Positions 44,695 to 53,482 of a DNA stretch of 64,000 nucleotides are shown here, one piece after another (within the stretch, counting starts at the first letter, position 1; every line of letters starts with the position of its first letter). The position numbers were made by a program, and so were the translations under genes. The notes beneath the pieces were generated by a model. That model was given only the letters and a program-made list of their open reading frames with translations. It had not been told where the DNA came from and searched no databases. Source of the DNA: an uncultured Pseudomonadales bacterium (lineage in GTDB: Bacteria > Pseudomonadota > Gammaproteobacteria > Pseudomonadales > Azotimanducaceae); NCBI GenBank assembly GCA_958296165.1, contig OY282447.1:4005154-4069153 (forward strand). Direction: 5' to 3'.

Positions 44695-46279
44695 TGTCAA
44701 CGCAAAGCAGAAATGTCCCCTTTTGTGCAAAGCAGAAATGTCCCCTTCGCCGGCTCGCGCAGCCGACTGAAAAGCGCCTGCGCGAGGCGAGCAGTCGAGT
44801 CGCGTCCGAATGGCGTTTTCCACGGTCTTTCCACGGGCGCGGTCCCCGACCAGAAGATCGGCGGTGGGAAGACGGTGGGAAACGCGGCGCCGCTTCGGAT
44901 GCCGTCCCGCCGATGCGGCCTCATGCGGCGCGCTCCGCCGGCTTGAACGGCCGCCGCCACGGATGGTCCGGCGCCGGCTTCCAGTCCGGCCTCGCCGCCT
45001 GTGCCGCCTTCGCCGCGTCCACCCGGTCCCGCACGCCCTTCTCGTCCTCCACGGCGACCGCAGCCTCGCCCTCCGCCAGCACGCGGAACGCCAGCCTGCG
45101 CCCTGGGCAGCACCGCCACGGCGCCGTCGAAGCCCTTGCACACCGTCACGGCCGCGCCGCGAAGGCGGTAGCCCCTGCCTTCGCCGACCAGCTGGCACTC
45201 GCGCCGCTCGAACTGGAACGTCAGGTTCTTCGACAGCTTCCGCGTCGCCTGCTCGCACAGGATCAGATCCGGCTCCTCCGCGTCGTGCGGAACCGGACGG
45301 TGCGCGTCCTCCGCCTCGCGCGGCGCCGCCGCGAAGCGCCGGTTGAAGTCCGCCATGAACTCCGGCAGGTACGCGTTCGCCGCCTCCATCCCGTCGATCC
45401 CCCGCAGCCGCATCTCCTTCACGAGCCGATCCTGCAGCGTCCGGTTGGCGCGCTCCACCCGCCCCTTCGCCTGCGGCGCGCTGGCGTGGATCGGCTCGAT
45501 GTCCAGCGTCCCGAGCGCCCGCGTGAACTGCGTCGGCGCGTCCTCGCTCCCCTTCCGGTTGACCCGGAACACGCCGTAGCGGTCCGAGCACGGCGCCGCC
45601 GGCCGGCCGTGCGCCGCCAGATGCGCGCGCAGCGTCTCCATGTACGCCTGCGTCGTCTCCGACCCGAAAAAACCAAGCGCCAGCAGCCGGCTCGTCGCGT
45701 CGTCGACGAACACGATCAGCGCGCGGCGCGGCCCGCGCCCCTCGAACCAGTCGTGCGGCGAGCCGTCCACCTGCGCCAGCTCCCCGACCCGCGCGCGGCG
45801 CGGGCGGCTCTGTGGACCCGCGCCTCCCGGCGCCGCTTCGGACGCCGCAGCCCTTCCTCCGCCATCCACTTCCCCGCGTCTCCCGCGACACCGACAGGCC
45901 GTGCTCCTCCGACAGCTTCTCCGCCGCGAACGTCGGCCCGAAGTCCGCGCAGCGCTCCCGAACCAGCGACATCGCCGCCTGCCGAACCCCGGCGCCCAGC
46001 GCGTTGTTCGGGCGCCTGCGCCGGTGCCCCGAGACCATCCCCGCCGCGCCGCGTTCCCGGTACCGCTTCGCCAGACGCTTCACCTGCCTCACGCCCACCC
46101 CAAGCCGCGCCGACGCCTCCTCCTGGCGCAGCCGCCTCTCGACCACCGCCTGCACCGCCAACGCCCTGTCCGCCTCCCTCATCGTCATCGTCCCTTCGAC
46201 CTTCAATCCTCACCCCAGCGAAGTTGCCAAAAGGGGACACTTTAGAATTGCAGAAAGGGGACATTACCGCTTTGCGCTA
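44695..46279 (-). mobile_element. ISNCY-family insertion sequence (1585 bp) flanked by a 19-bp direct repeat
   Basis: An exact direct repeat, ACACCGCTGTTTGGCAACC, lies at 44676-44694 and 46280-46298 and fits a target duplication. The element ends share inverted sequence: left CGCAAAGCAGAAATGTCCCC (44700 on) against the complement of the right end CGCAAAGCGGTAATGTCCCC, each followed by a second GTCCCCTT block. The GCAAAG..AATGTCCCC ends and the encoded protein suit the ISNCY (ISDol1/ISLdr1-like) group. The element is inserted between acpP and the transketolase-like gene. Confidence 0.8.
44921..46188 (-). pseudogene. ISNCY-type transposase, at least three frameshifts
   Basis: Frame one, from ATG 46188, gives RQEEASARLGVGVRQVKRLA and RYRERGAAGMVSGHRRRRP up to LSVSRET. 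A second frame supplies KWMAEEGLRRPKRRREARVH. A third frame, from about 45815, supplies VGELAQVDGSPHDWFEGRGP, VFVDDATSRLLALGFF, CSDRYGVFRVN, PIHASAPQAKGRVERANRTL and GYRLRGAAVTVCKGFDGAV. A fourth stretch, after about 45105, gives RRLAFRVLAEGEAAVAVED and ends WRRPFKPAERAA at 44921. The helix-turn-helix and DDE integrase core are recognisable, but no single frame encodes them. Either the gene is dead or the assembly is poor here. Confidence 0.75.
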
Positions 46280-46482
46280 ACACCGCTGTTTGGCAACCGA
46301 AGGCAGCCGGGCAGGGCAGCGGCCAGTGCCGCGGAGAGCGGCGTTGGCGTTCGCGTACCCAGCCTGGTGACATGACAGCGGTGCGCCCGCTAAGGTAGGC
46401 TTTGCGCCTTCGACACGCACGCGCTTGCCGCTTGCAGCCCGGCGCGGCACGTGTCTACCGCCACACGACGAGAGAGCACCGA

Positions 46483-49038
46483 ATGCCCAACGGAACCACC
46501 GTTCAGGTACGCACCCTGGGGCGCATCGCCTCGGCGCGGGAAGAGGCCGTCGAAACCGCCGTCGAAGTTCCCGCCTACGACCGCCAGCGCCTGGAAGACG
46601 TCGGCTTCATGACCGCCATGACGCTGACGCTGCTCGGCAACTACCAGCAAACGGGCCACTTCGGCGGGCCTTTGGCCTACACCCCTTACAACGTAGCGCT
46701 GCACTTGGCGGGCCCCGCCAACGGCGGCCTGCGCTACGACTACCGCCGCCCCAAGCACCCGTTCGGCGACAAGCTGCTGCTGGCTGGCGGCCACAACATC
46801 CCCACCCTCTACGCGCTTTGGATGATTCAAGGCGAGGCCATGGCGCGGCGGTTCGACGCCAGCGGCGACGAGCGCTTCCGCGTGGATCCGCGCATCGCCA
46901 TGCTGGCCATCGACGCCTTGGGGTTTCGGCGCGGCGCAGGGGCGCTGAAGACGTTGTTGGCAGACGCTAACCTCGCGCAGGACCCGCTGTTCGCCCAGGC
47001 GAAGCTGCGCGGCATCCGCTCTTTGGCTGGCCACTCCGAGACCACCGACCTCATCAACGACGTGAACGGCGGCCCGTCCGGCATCGGCATCGCCACCGCC
47101 GCCGGCAAGGCCGCGTTCTGGGATTTCATGGGCGCCGGCGAGTCGCCCAAGATCGTCGCCCTCGAAGGCGAGTTCGCGATGACCGCCGGCCACGCCCAGG
47201 AACTCAAGACGCAGGCGGTGGCGCAGCGCGTCGGCAGGCGCCTGCGCGTGCTTCTCTCCTACAACAACGCCGGCATCGACGATTCGCTGATCGGCGGCGT
47301 GGTGGCGGATTCCATCGACGGCTACCGCATCGCGGATCAGTGGGCTTCCTACGGTTGGAACGTGATCTGCCTGGACGACGGCAACGACTACGACCAAGTG
47401 CTGGCAGCGCTCAAGACGATGGAAGAGTGGGACCCCAACGACCGCCGCCCGATGATCGTGGTCGGCAACACCACCAAGGGCTGGTGGCCGGCGGCGCACG
47501 AAGGCCAGATCCCCGGCTTCGGCGATCAGGTGGTGGGATACCCCAGCCACCCCTACGACATGAAGATGAACGCGCCGTACTTCGTCGCCTTGGCCGAGAC
47601 GTTCGAGCAGCGCTTCGGCGTGGAGTTCGAGGGCATCCGCGACGGCGCCGTGGCGGATGAGGCGAAGCGGTTGCGCCAGTTCAAGACCAACATCGACGTG
47701 GTGATGTCTGTGCTGCAGCGCGACGGCTTGGGCGAATGGCTGAGCGACCGGCTCGTCGCCATCGGCGACGAAGTGCGCGACGATCACAAGCTGCGGCTCG
47801 ATGCCACGCGCGACCCCTTTCAGGACGAGCGCCTGCGCGTGGCGAATCTCCCCGTCGAACCGCAAACCGTGGCGGCAACGCCCAACGGCCAGCCCGCCGA
47901 AGTGCGCATCGAGCTGTTCAAGGCCGCTGGCGAGGTGGCCGGCACGCGGCGCGCGATCTCCGAGGTGGCGAAGTGGATGAACCACGTCACCGACAACCGT
48001 TTCCTGACCATCTCCGCCGACCTTTCCAGTTCCATCAACGTGGAGAAGGGCACCCTCACCGGCCACTACGACCCGGTCTCGAACCAGCCCGGCACGCGCC
48101 TGAAGGCGGCGATTCAAGAGGCTGGCAACGCCTCTACCGCGGTGGGCCTGGTGGGCCAGAGCGCTTCGCTCGACCCGACCGTCCACAGCGGCGTGTGGGC
48201 GCTGTCTGGCAGCTACGGAGCGTTCACTCCGTTCATGTACCTGCCGGCCCGCGTGTGGAGCCAGCAGAATCAGGACAGCCCGTTCCGCGTCGGCGTATTG
48301 AACATCCTCGCTGGCCACTCCGGCCCGGAAACCGCCGCCGACGCCCGCACGCACTTCGGCATCTTCGCGCCGCAGGTGTGGAAGCTGTTCCCGCGCGGCC
48401 AGGCCATCACGCTGAACTTCTGGGATTACAACGACGTGGCGCCGGGCTACTTCGCAGCCGCGGAGATCGCCGCCCGCGACCCGCTGGTGGGCGTGATCGT
48501 GCTGGAGGTGGCGCGCCCGGACTTCCCCGTCGCCGACCGTTCCACCTTCGCAGATTCGGACCTTCGCGCCGCTGCCAAGGGCTTCTACGTGTTGCGCGAC
48601 TTCGACCCGCGCAAGCCGAAGCACGGCTACGTGGTCGCCCAAGGCTCCAGTTCCACGGTGAACTTGATGAACGCGCTGCCGGAGCTGGTGCAGGACGGCG
48701 TGAACGTGAAGGTGATCGCCGCCATCAGCGAGGAACTGTTCGACCGGCAGCCGCAAAGCTATCGAGACGCGGTGCTGCCGGCGCAAGCCAAGCACGACTT
48801 GATGGTGGTGACCACCGGCACGCGCCGCATGTGGCCGGTGCGCGGCGTGGGGCCGCTAACGGACGAATACTCGGTTGTCTCGGACTGGCACGATCGCTGG
48901 CTCACCGGCGGCTTGGAGCCGGACGTGATCGCAGAGGCGCACTTGGATCGGCAGTCCATTGCCGATGCAGTGGCCCGCTTCGCCGGCGAGCGAGAAGCGC
49001 GGCTGGCGCGACAACGGGAAGCGCTGGCGGCGTTGTAG
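46483..49038 (+). CDS. transketolase / pyruvate-dehydrogenase-E1-like thiamine diphosphate enzyme
   Basis: About 851 residues from ATG 46483. The N-terminal thiamine diphosphate domain has GGHNIPTLYALWMIQGEAM, SLAGHSETTDLINDVNGGPS and EGEFAMTAGHAQELKTQAVA ... LSYNNAGIDDSL, in which an unusual EGEF replaces the canonical GDG before the conserved NN. The pyrimidine-binding domain follows (FLTISADLSSSINVEKGTL), with a C-terminal transketolase-like domain (PVADRSTFADSDLRAA). The overall layout is that of transketolase-family proteins near 800 residues whose substrates are undefined, so a pentose phosphate role should not be assumed. The upstream frame to 46402 lacks a ribosome site. Confidence 0.8.
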   Translation: MPNGTTVQVRTLGRIASAREEAVETAVEVPAYDRQRLEDVGFMTAMTLTLLGNYQQTGHFGGPLAYTPYNVALHLAGPANGGLRYDYRRPKHPFGDKLLLAGGHNIPTLYALWMIQGEAMARRFDASGDERFRVDPRIAMLAIDALGFRRGAGALKTLLADANLAQDPLFAQAKLRGIRSLAGHSETTDLINDVNGGPSGIGIATAAGKAAFWDFMGAGESPKIVALEGEFAMTAGHAQELKTQAVAQRVGRRLRVLLSYNNAGIDDSLIGGVVADSIDGYRIADQWASYGWNVICLDDGNDYDQVLAALKTMEEWDPNDRRPMIVVGNTTKGWWPAAHEGQIPGFGDQVVGYPSHPYDMKMNAPYFVALAETFEQRFGVEFEGIRDGAVADEAKRLRQFKTNIDVVMSVLQRDGLGEWLSDRLVAIGDEVRDDHKLRLDATRDPFQDERLRVANLPVEPQTVAATPNGQPAEVRIELFKAAGEVAGTRRAISEVAKWMNHVTDNRFLTISADLSSSINVEKGTLTGHYDPVSNQPGTRLKAAIQEAGNASTAVGLVGQSASLDPTVHSGVWALSGSYGAFTPFMYLPARVWSQQNQDSPFRVGVLNILAGHSGPETAADARTHFGIFAPQVWKLFPRGQAITLNFWDYNDVAPGYFAAAEIAARDPLVGVIVLEVARPDFPVADRSTFADSDLRAAAKGFYVLRDFDPRKPKHGYVVAQGSSSTVNLMNALPELVQDGVNVKVIAAISEELFDRQPQSYRDAVLPAQAKHDLMVVTTGTRRMWPVRGVGPLTDEYSVVSDWHDRWLTGGLEPDVIAEAHLDRQSIADAVARFAGEREARLARQREALAAL

Positions 49039-49135
49039 CGTTGGGGCATATCGGCGCCAACGCAAGAATGCGCTCGTCGTCGTAGCCGACGCGCCGGCTG
49101 ACGCGGTCGCGCAAATCTGATCCAAGCCCGGCGGA

Positions 49136-50407
49136 GTGCGGCGAATCGTGCGTCGAGCGATACGAGCCTTCGGATTGGGAACCGTCGCCGGCGCTAAAAC
49201 CGTCCGCTGGTTCGCCGCCGAGGTCGTTCGTCAGTTCGTCCGGCATCAATGCCTGAACGGCGCCGCGGCGCTCACTTTCACAACGTTGCTGGCGCTTGTG
49301 CCGTTGATGACGGTGACCTATGTGGTCCTGTCGGCGTTTCCGGAGTTGGCCGGCGTCGGCCGCGCGGTCGAGAGCTTTCTGTTCGACCTCTTCGTGCCGC
49401 AGGCGAGCACTGCGCTGGTGGAGAAACTCGCCGAGTTCTCGGACCGCGCCGCGCAACTCGGCGTCGTCAGCTTCGCCATCCTGTTGCTGGCCGCGTTCCT
49501 CGCGTTGGTGCGCATCGAGAGCGTCTTCAACGCCATCTGGGGCGCACCCGTGCCGCGCACGGGGATGCAGCGATTGCTCGTCTATTGGGCCGCATTGACC
49601 TTCGGGCCGCCGCTCTTGATCGGTGCGCTCTTGGCTACGTCCTATCTCTACGCGCTGCCGTTTGTGATGGAGCTTGATGCCTGGGGCCTGCGTGAACGGC
49701 TGCTGGCCGCAGCACCGGACGTGGCCATCGCGGCCACCTTCACGTTCCTCTACTGTGCGGTGCCGAACACGCGGGTGCGCATCTGGCATGCGCTGATCGG
49801 CGGCATCCTCACGGCCCTCTTGTTCGAGGCAGCCAAGTGGCTGTTCGCCGCGTTCGTCGTCCGCTCCAGTACCGAGTTGGTGTACGGCACGTTCGCAGCG
49901 GCGCCGTTCTTTCTCATCTGGCTCTACTTGGTGTGGACGATGGCCTTGGGCGGGGCGGTATTCGTGCGCACGCTGTCGCTGCCACGCGCCTCCGATGCAG
50001 GCAGCGAGCCGCGCCTGGTGCAATGCATCCGCGCCTTGGCAGTGTTGCGCACGGCGCACGCAAAGGGCGAGGCCGTCACGGCGACGACGCTCGGCACTGC
50101 CGCCGGCCTGCACGATGCAGACCGGGAAGACGTGTTTCGCGCCCTCAGCGCGGAACGGCTGCTGATGCCAACGGACAACGGCCTGCTCACTTTGGGCCGC
50201 AGCCTGCAAACAGTGACGCTGCTGGATCTATGCCGACGGCTGCCGGAGCCGCTGGAGTCGCAGCGCTTGGATGGCCTGCGAGACATGCCGAACATCGCAA
50301 GCCGACTACGGGCGGTGGCGGAAGTCGGCGAAAGAGAGTTGCAGGTGAGCCTGGAAGATGCGCTGGCGGAGACGGCTTCCGCCGTCTTGTCAACGCAAGG
50401 GAGTTGA
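49136..50407 (+). CDS. YihY/BrkB-family inner membrane protein
   Basis: 423 residues from GTG 49136. Six membrane helices match the YihY/UPF0761 pattern: LTFTTLLALVPLMTVTYVVL, LGVVSFAILLLAAFLALVRI, LVYWAALTFGPPLLIGALLA, DVAIAATFTFLYCAVPNTRV, WHALIGGILTALLFEAAKWL and FFLIWLYLVWTMALGGAVFV, with the conserved IESVFNAIWGAP loop. The C-terminal 130 residues are soluble with a winged-helix-like pattern (GTAAGLHDADREDVFRALSA). Once annotated as ribonuclease BN, the family is now regarded as a transport-type membrane protein of unknown role. It is convergent with the HSDR_N relic. Confidence 0.85.
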   Translation: MRRIVRRAIRAFGLGTVAGAKTVRWFAAEVVRQFVRHQCLNGAAALTFTTLLALVPLMTVTYVVLSAFPELAGVGRAVESFLFDLFVPQASTALVEKLAEFSDRAAQLGVVSFAILLLAAFLALVRIESVFNAIWGAPVPRTGMQRLLVYWAALTFGPPLLIGALLATSYLYALPFVMELDAWGLRERLLAAAPDVAIAATFTFLYCAVPNTRVRIWHALIGGILTALLFEAAKWLFAAFVVRSSTELVYGTFAAAPFFLIWLYLVWTMALGGAVFVRTLSLPRASDAGSEPRLVQCIRALAVLRTAHAKGEAVTATTLGTAAGLHDADREDVFRALSAERLLMPTDNGLLTLGRSLQTVTLLDLCRRLPEPLESQRLDGLRDMPNIASRLRAVAEVGERELQVSLEDALAETASAVLSTQGS

Positions 50408-50687
50408 TTTATATGGGTACGCCTGAATCGCCCCCTGAACCGAACGGCTTGCCCTTGCAATCCGCACATGAAAACCTCAACCCTTGGTGTGTTTTCGTGC
50501 CTCGCGGAGGTTCGTTCTGATGATGCCGTAGTGTAGAAGATTTGCCACGAACTCCTTCGAGTTCGCCCATCGCACTGACTCAGCCACTGGCAGCGAGCCC
50601 AGACGCACCCACTCTTTGCCATTGTCGTCGACATAGACCCAATGGCCGCAGTTGGCCTCCCAAACGGCCTTCAAAACGACAGCACGC

Positions 50688-50701
50688 GGGACATGGGACA
50701 T
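50688..50701. repeat. 7-bp tandem duplication causing a frameshift
   Basis: GGGACAT occurs twice in tandem (50688-50694 and 50695-50701). Deleting one copy restores the reading frame WDVWHDVPRAVVLKAVWE in the HSDR_N gene, so the duplication is the likely inactivating lesion. Confidence 0.75.
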
Positions 50702-51388
50702 CGTGCCAAACGTCCCAGCGCTGCTGCTTCTCATCCCAAAAGCAGTACTTCGAGAAGTCGGCCTGCAAGGTGTGGTGTTGGCGCCCTGCCCTGGAGGCAC
50801 CGACGCACAGCCGAATACTTTCGGCGTCCCACATGTTGATTGCGACTGACATGGCTTCGACTCTGCCCCTCGTCGCCGCGACGAAGTCCGCGTACCGTGC
50901 GTAGTAATAGCCGCCCGGGGTCGTGAACTGGTGGAAGGCGACCCCCAGGTACTCAAGCAAATGGACACCTTTCGTAGGAGTACGGCAGCTTCTTCTCGGC
51001 AAAAACCTCGAAGATGGCCTTATAGAGCGCCAACGTGAATCGCCTCTCGGCCACCATCTGTTGATTGTTCAGCAGCCCCAAGCCCATCTCGTCCAGATAT
51101 CGCTCAACGTCGGCAGCATCTCGCACATCTGGAAACGCGATTCGGCCCGTTGGCGGTTCGTACGTCTCGCCGAGCGGGGCGATGGAGCTGACGGCTGTCC
51201 AGCCCCCACCCTTGTTATTTGGAACGAGGAACTTGTGCTGCTCGCCATTGGTAACCCAGATGTACTCCGCTTCAGACTTGATCGCGTACTCGATGGCTTG
51301 GTCGTCAGGGCGATTGCATTTGGGAATCTTTGGTGGGTTACGTGGCCAAACAGCCCCCGGCCGGGGCCGATTTCACCTCCAAAACGCC

Positions 51389-52648
51389 TCAAGTATCCCC
51401 TCATTTTTCGACGACCTAAATGATGCCGAATACGTTTCGGAAGACGCGTTGCTCCAAAAGAAGTTCCTCGAACTGTTCGAGCAACGGTCGCAAACGCTCG
51501 TCCGGCCAGTTGGGAATGTGGCCGTACAACATCACTCCCTGGCGGAACAGCGAATGCGTCCGCCGCTTGACGGTGTTCGTCTTCAGCCAGCGGTCGTAGC
51601 CGAGCCGTTCGCCAGCCGCGCCCAGCAGCGTCAGCAGGGCCAGCGCCATCGCCCCGATCAGCAGCATCCGGTCGCGCCGGTCGGCGCGACCCACCCGCGC
51701 CTCCTTCAGGCCCATGCCGAAGCGCGGGTTCTTCACGTCCCGGAAGCTCGTCTCGATCCCCCGCCGTTTCGCGTACAGCGCCGCCATCGCCCGGGCGCTG
51801 CGCCGCTCGCTGGCCACCAGGCGCCAGGGCTCCTTCATGTCCCGGTCCTTCAGGCACGCCACCGTCGCCGCCTGCCAGCGGTGCGCGTCCGTCACCGCCG
51901 CATCGCGCAGCGTCCGCGCACGGCCGCCCGGCCCCGCCCAGTCCGCCGCCTTGCGCTTCTCCCCCGACGCGCTCGTCACCAGACAGTCCCCGCGCGGCCG
52001 GATCACGCAGCCGAAGCCCAGTTCCCCAGAAACTCCAGCAGGCGGCAGTCCGCGAAGCCCCGGTCCGCCAGCACCGTCACCCGCGTCCGGCCCCCAACCA
52101 CCTCCCACAGCCGCCGCAGCAGCGCGTCCTCGTGGTCGTTCCGCTTCCCCTTCAGCTCCGACGCCTCCACCGTCCGCCACATCAGCGGCGTCGACCGCCC
52201 GTGGCCCGTCGACATCGACAACGCCGCCACCTCGTGGCCGTCCGCCGCGAAGCTCGTCCAGTCCACCGACGCCGCCACCTCCTCGCGCGCGCCGATCACG
52301 TGCGGAACCCACAGCCCGAACCACTCCCACACGTCCAGCCTGCCGTTGCCCAGCAGCCGATCCGCCTGCTTCACCCCGTGCTTCGCACTCGTTCCCCGCG
52401 CCTGCGCCAAGCCCACGCCTATCGCGCTCACGCCCAGCGACGCGCTCGCCAGCGCTCCCGTCGCCGCGTTCGAAAGCGACGCCGCGCGCGCCGCATGCAC
52501 GTCGCCGCCGCACACCGCCTTCACGAACTTCGCCACCTGCTCCGGCCGCATCCCCGCCAACGCCGACATTCGTCCCCTCCTTGGAACAGAAAAACCAAAA
52601 GCATCATAAATCAATCAGTTACAGGATGAAAATGAGGGGATACTTAAG
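51389..52648 (-). mobile_element. IS4-like insertion sequence (about 1260 bp) nested inside the MITE
   Basis: The ends share a perfect 17-bp core AAGTATCCCCTCATTTT in inverted orientation (51391 on, and complement ending 52644). A 10-bp direct repeat CCAAAACGCC flanks it at 51379-51388 and 52649-52658. The element carries one transposase gene, now frameshifted. Insertion order is clear: MITE first, then this element. Confidence 0.85.
51416..52569 (-). pseudogene. IS4-like DDE transposase, one frameshift
   Basis: Starts at ATG 52569, behind AAGGAGGGGACGA. Frame one carries MRPEQVAKFVKAVCGG, the first acidic residue in VDWTSFAADGHEVAALSMST, KRNDHEDALLRRL and VTVLADRGFADCRLLEFLG (second acidic residue). 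A shift near 52015-52022 moves the rest to frame two: ELGFGCVIRPRGDCLV, KEPWRLVASERRSARAMAAL, YAKRRGIETSFRDVKNPRFG (the Y-R-E signature with the third acidic residue) and LLIGAMALALLTLLGAAGE. All IS4 landmarks are present, but split over two frames, so it is probably inactive. Confidence 0.8.
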
Positions 52649-53262
52649 CCAAAACGCCCGAAATGGGTCTGACAAGACGGTTTTGAGGGGTCGCTTGCCA
52701 CTGTTCGGCGTGCGTTTGGGCGACGAGACGACATTTTATGTCCTAATGCAATCGCCCTGCTTGGTCGTCAACTGCCTTGCTCAGCGGCACATCCTCGTGC
52801 TTGCATTCGACCACAACGACAACGCCGCCGTCCTCGTCAAGCAATTCGATGTCTGGTTTGATGTACGACCTACTGGCATCGCTCTCCCACGCGTAAGCCC
52901 TTTCGAGCTGAATCAACGTCGTCGTCCATCCTTTGGTGTTGATAAGCCAATGCAAGACGCGCTGGCGAACGCGCTCCTCCGGTGTTGCAGGCACGTCGTA
53001 GTTGCGGATTTGGCACCGGACCTTGTTTCGCCGCTTCGCCGGCGTTTCGGCTAATTGGAATGCTGGCAGGAAGTTCTCGCTCGTTGACATACATCTCTCT
53101 AGTAACGGGAAAAAAATCGGACCCGGGATCTCGAACCGTGGTTTTTCGGGTGGCCCTGCGGCTGGTCGTCCACCGGCGGCAAGTAGGTCGTGCCCACCGT
53201 GCGCCCGCCGCTGCCGTTTGGTCGGTTCACGGCGTGAACGGAGGAATCGTAGTCTGACCCGC

Positions 53263-53310
53263 AGGGCGACTGCAATTGGGATTCTTAGGGGCTTGGTGGG
53301 TTTTACGTGG
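53263..53310 (+). repeat. second, diverged copy of the MITE left end
   Basis: AGGGCGACTGCAATTGGGAT followed by TCTTAGGGGCTTGGTGGGTT and TTACGTGG resembles the MITE left arm (AGGGCGATTGCATTTGGGAA, TCTTTGGTGGGTTACGTGG) with a few substitutions and two short insertions. No matching right end was found before the IS1380-family element at 53483, so it is truncated or very degenerate. The rest of the 53091-53482 gap shows no gene; it must contain the promoter of the HSDR_N gene. Confidence 0.55.
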
Positions 53311-53482
53311 TCGAGCGGCTCCTGCCGGGGACCTTGTGTTGTCGGCCCGCCACGATGATCTCCATGCCTGCAAGAGGCTGATCCGTGCCATTCATTCCTG
53401 CCTCTCCCCATGCGGGTCATTGAGGTCCGCGCCGTCCGGATGAGGAACGTGTGCGCTATCTTGCTCGAGTGGCCGAAGTCAA

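Larger units (their letters stand above)
51307..52758. mobile_element. MITE-like element (about 182 bp) carrying a nested insertion sequence
   Basis: The outer ends are AGGGCGATTGCATT (51307-51320) and its complement AATGCAATCGCCCT (52745-52758), perfect 14-bp inverted repeats. An exact 11-bp duplication GCTTGGTCGTC flanks them (51296-51306 and 52759-52769). Subtracting the IS4-like element inside leaves about 182 bp with no coding capacity, so this is a miniature element mobilised in trans. It interrupts the HSDR_N gene immediately after the VDDQA codons. Confidence 0.8.
50477..53090 (-). pseudogene. HSDR_N-domain (type I restriction-like nuclease) gene, split by a MITE and frameshifted
   Basis: From ATG 53090 the gene reads PEERVRQRVLHWLI, PDIELLDEDGGVVVVVECKH and EDVPLSKAVDDQA. 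PDI...ECKH is the PD-(D/E)XK signature of HSDR_N_2. It breaks at the 11-bp repeat 52759-52769 and resumes after 51296-51306 as IEYAIKSEAEYIWVTNGEQH. Removing the MITE and one repeat restores the frame exactly. A shift near 50965-50978 leads to GVHLLEYLGVAFHQFTTPGG ... SVAINMWDAESIRLCVGA. A 7-bp duplication GGGACAT (50688-50701) shifts it again before RAVVLKAVWEANCGHW, VYVDDNGKEWVRLGSL and the stop at 50477. The reconstructed protein is about 390 residues, with a C-terminal domain I do not recognise. Confidence 0.8.

Noticed and set aside
46390-48795. 801-codon open frame on the minus strand
   Set aside because: It is the antisense shadow of the transketolase-like gene in high-GC sequence; the translation is low-complexity with no recognisable domain.
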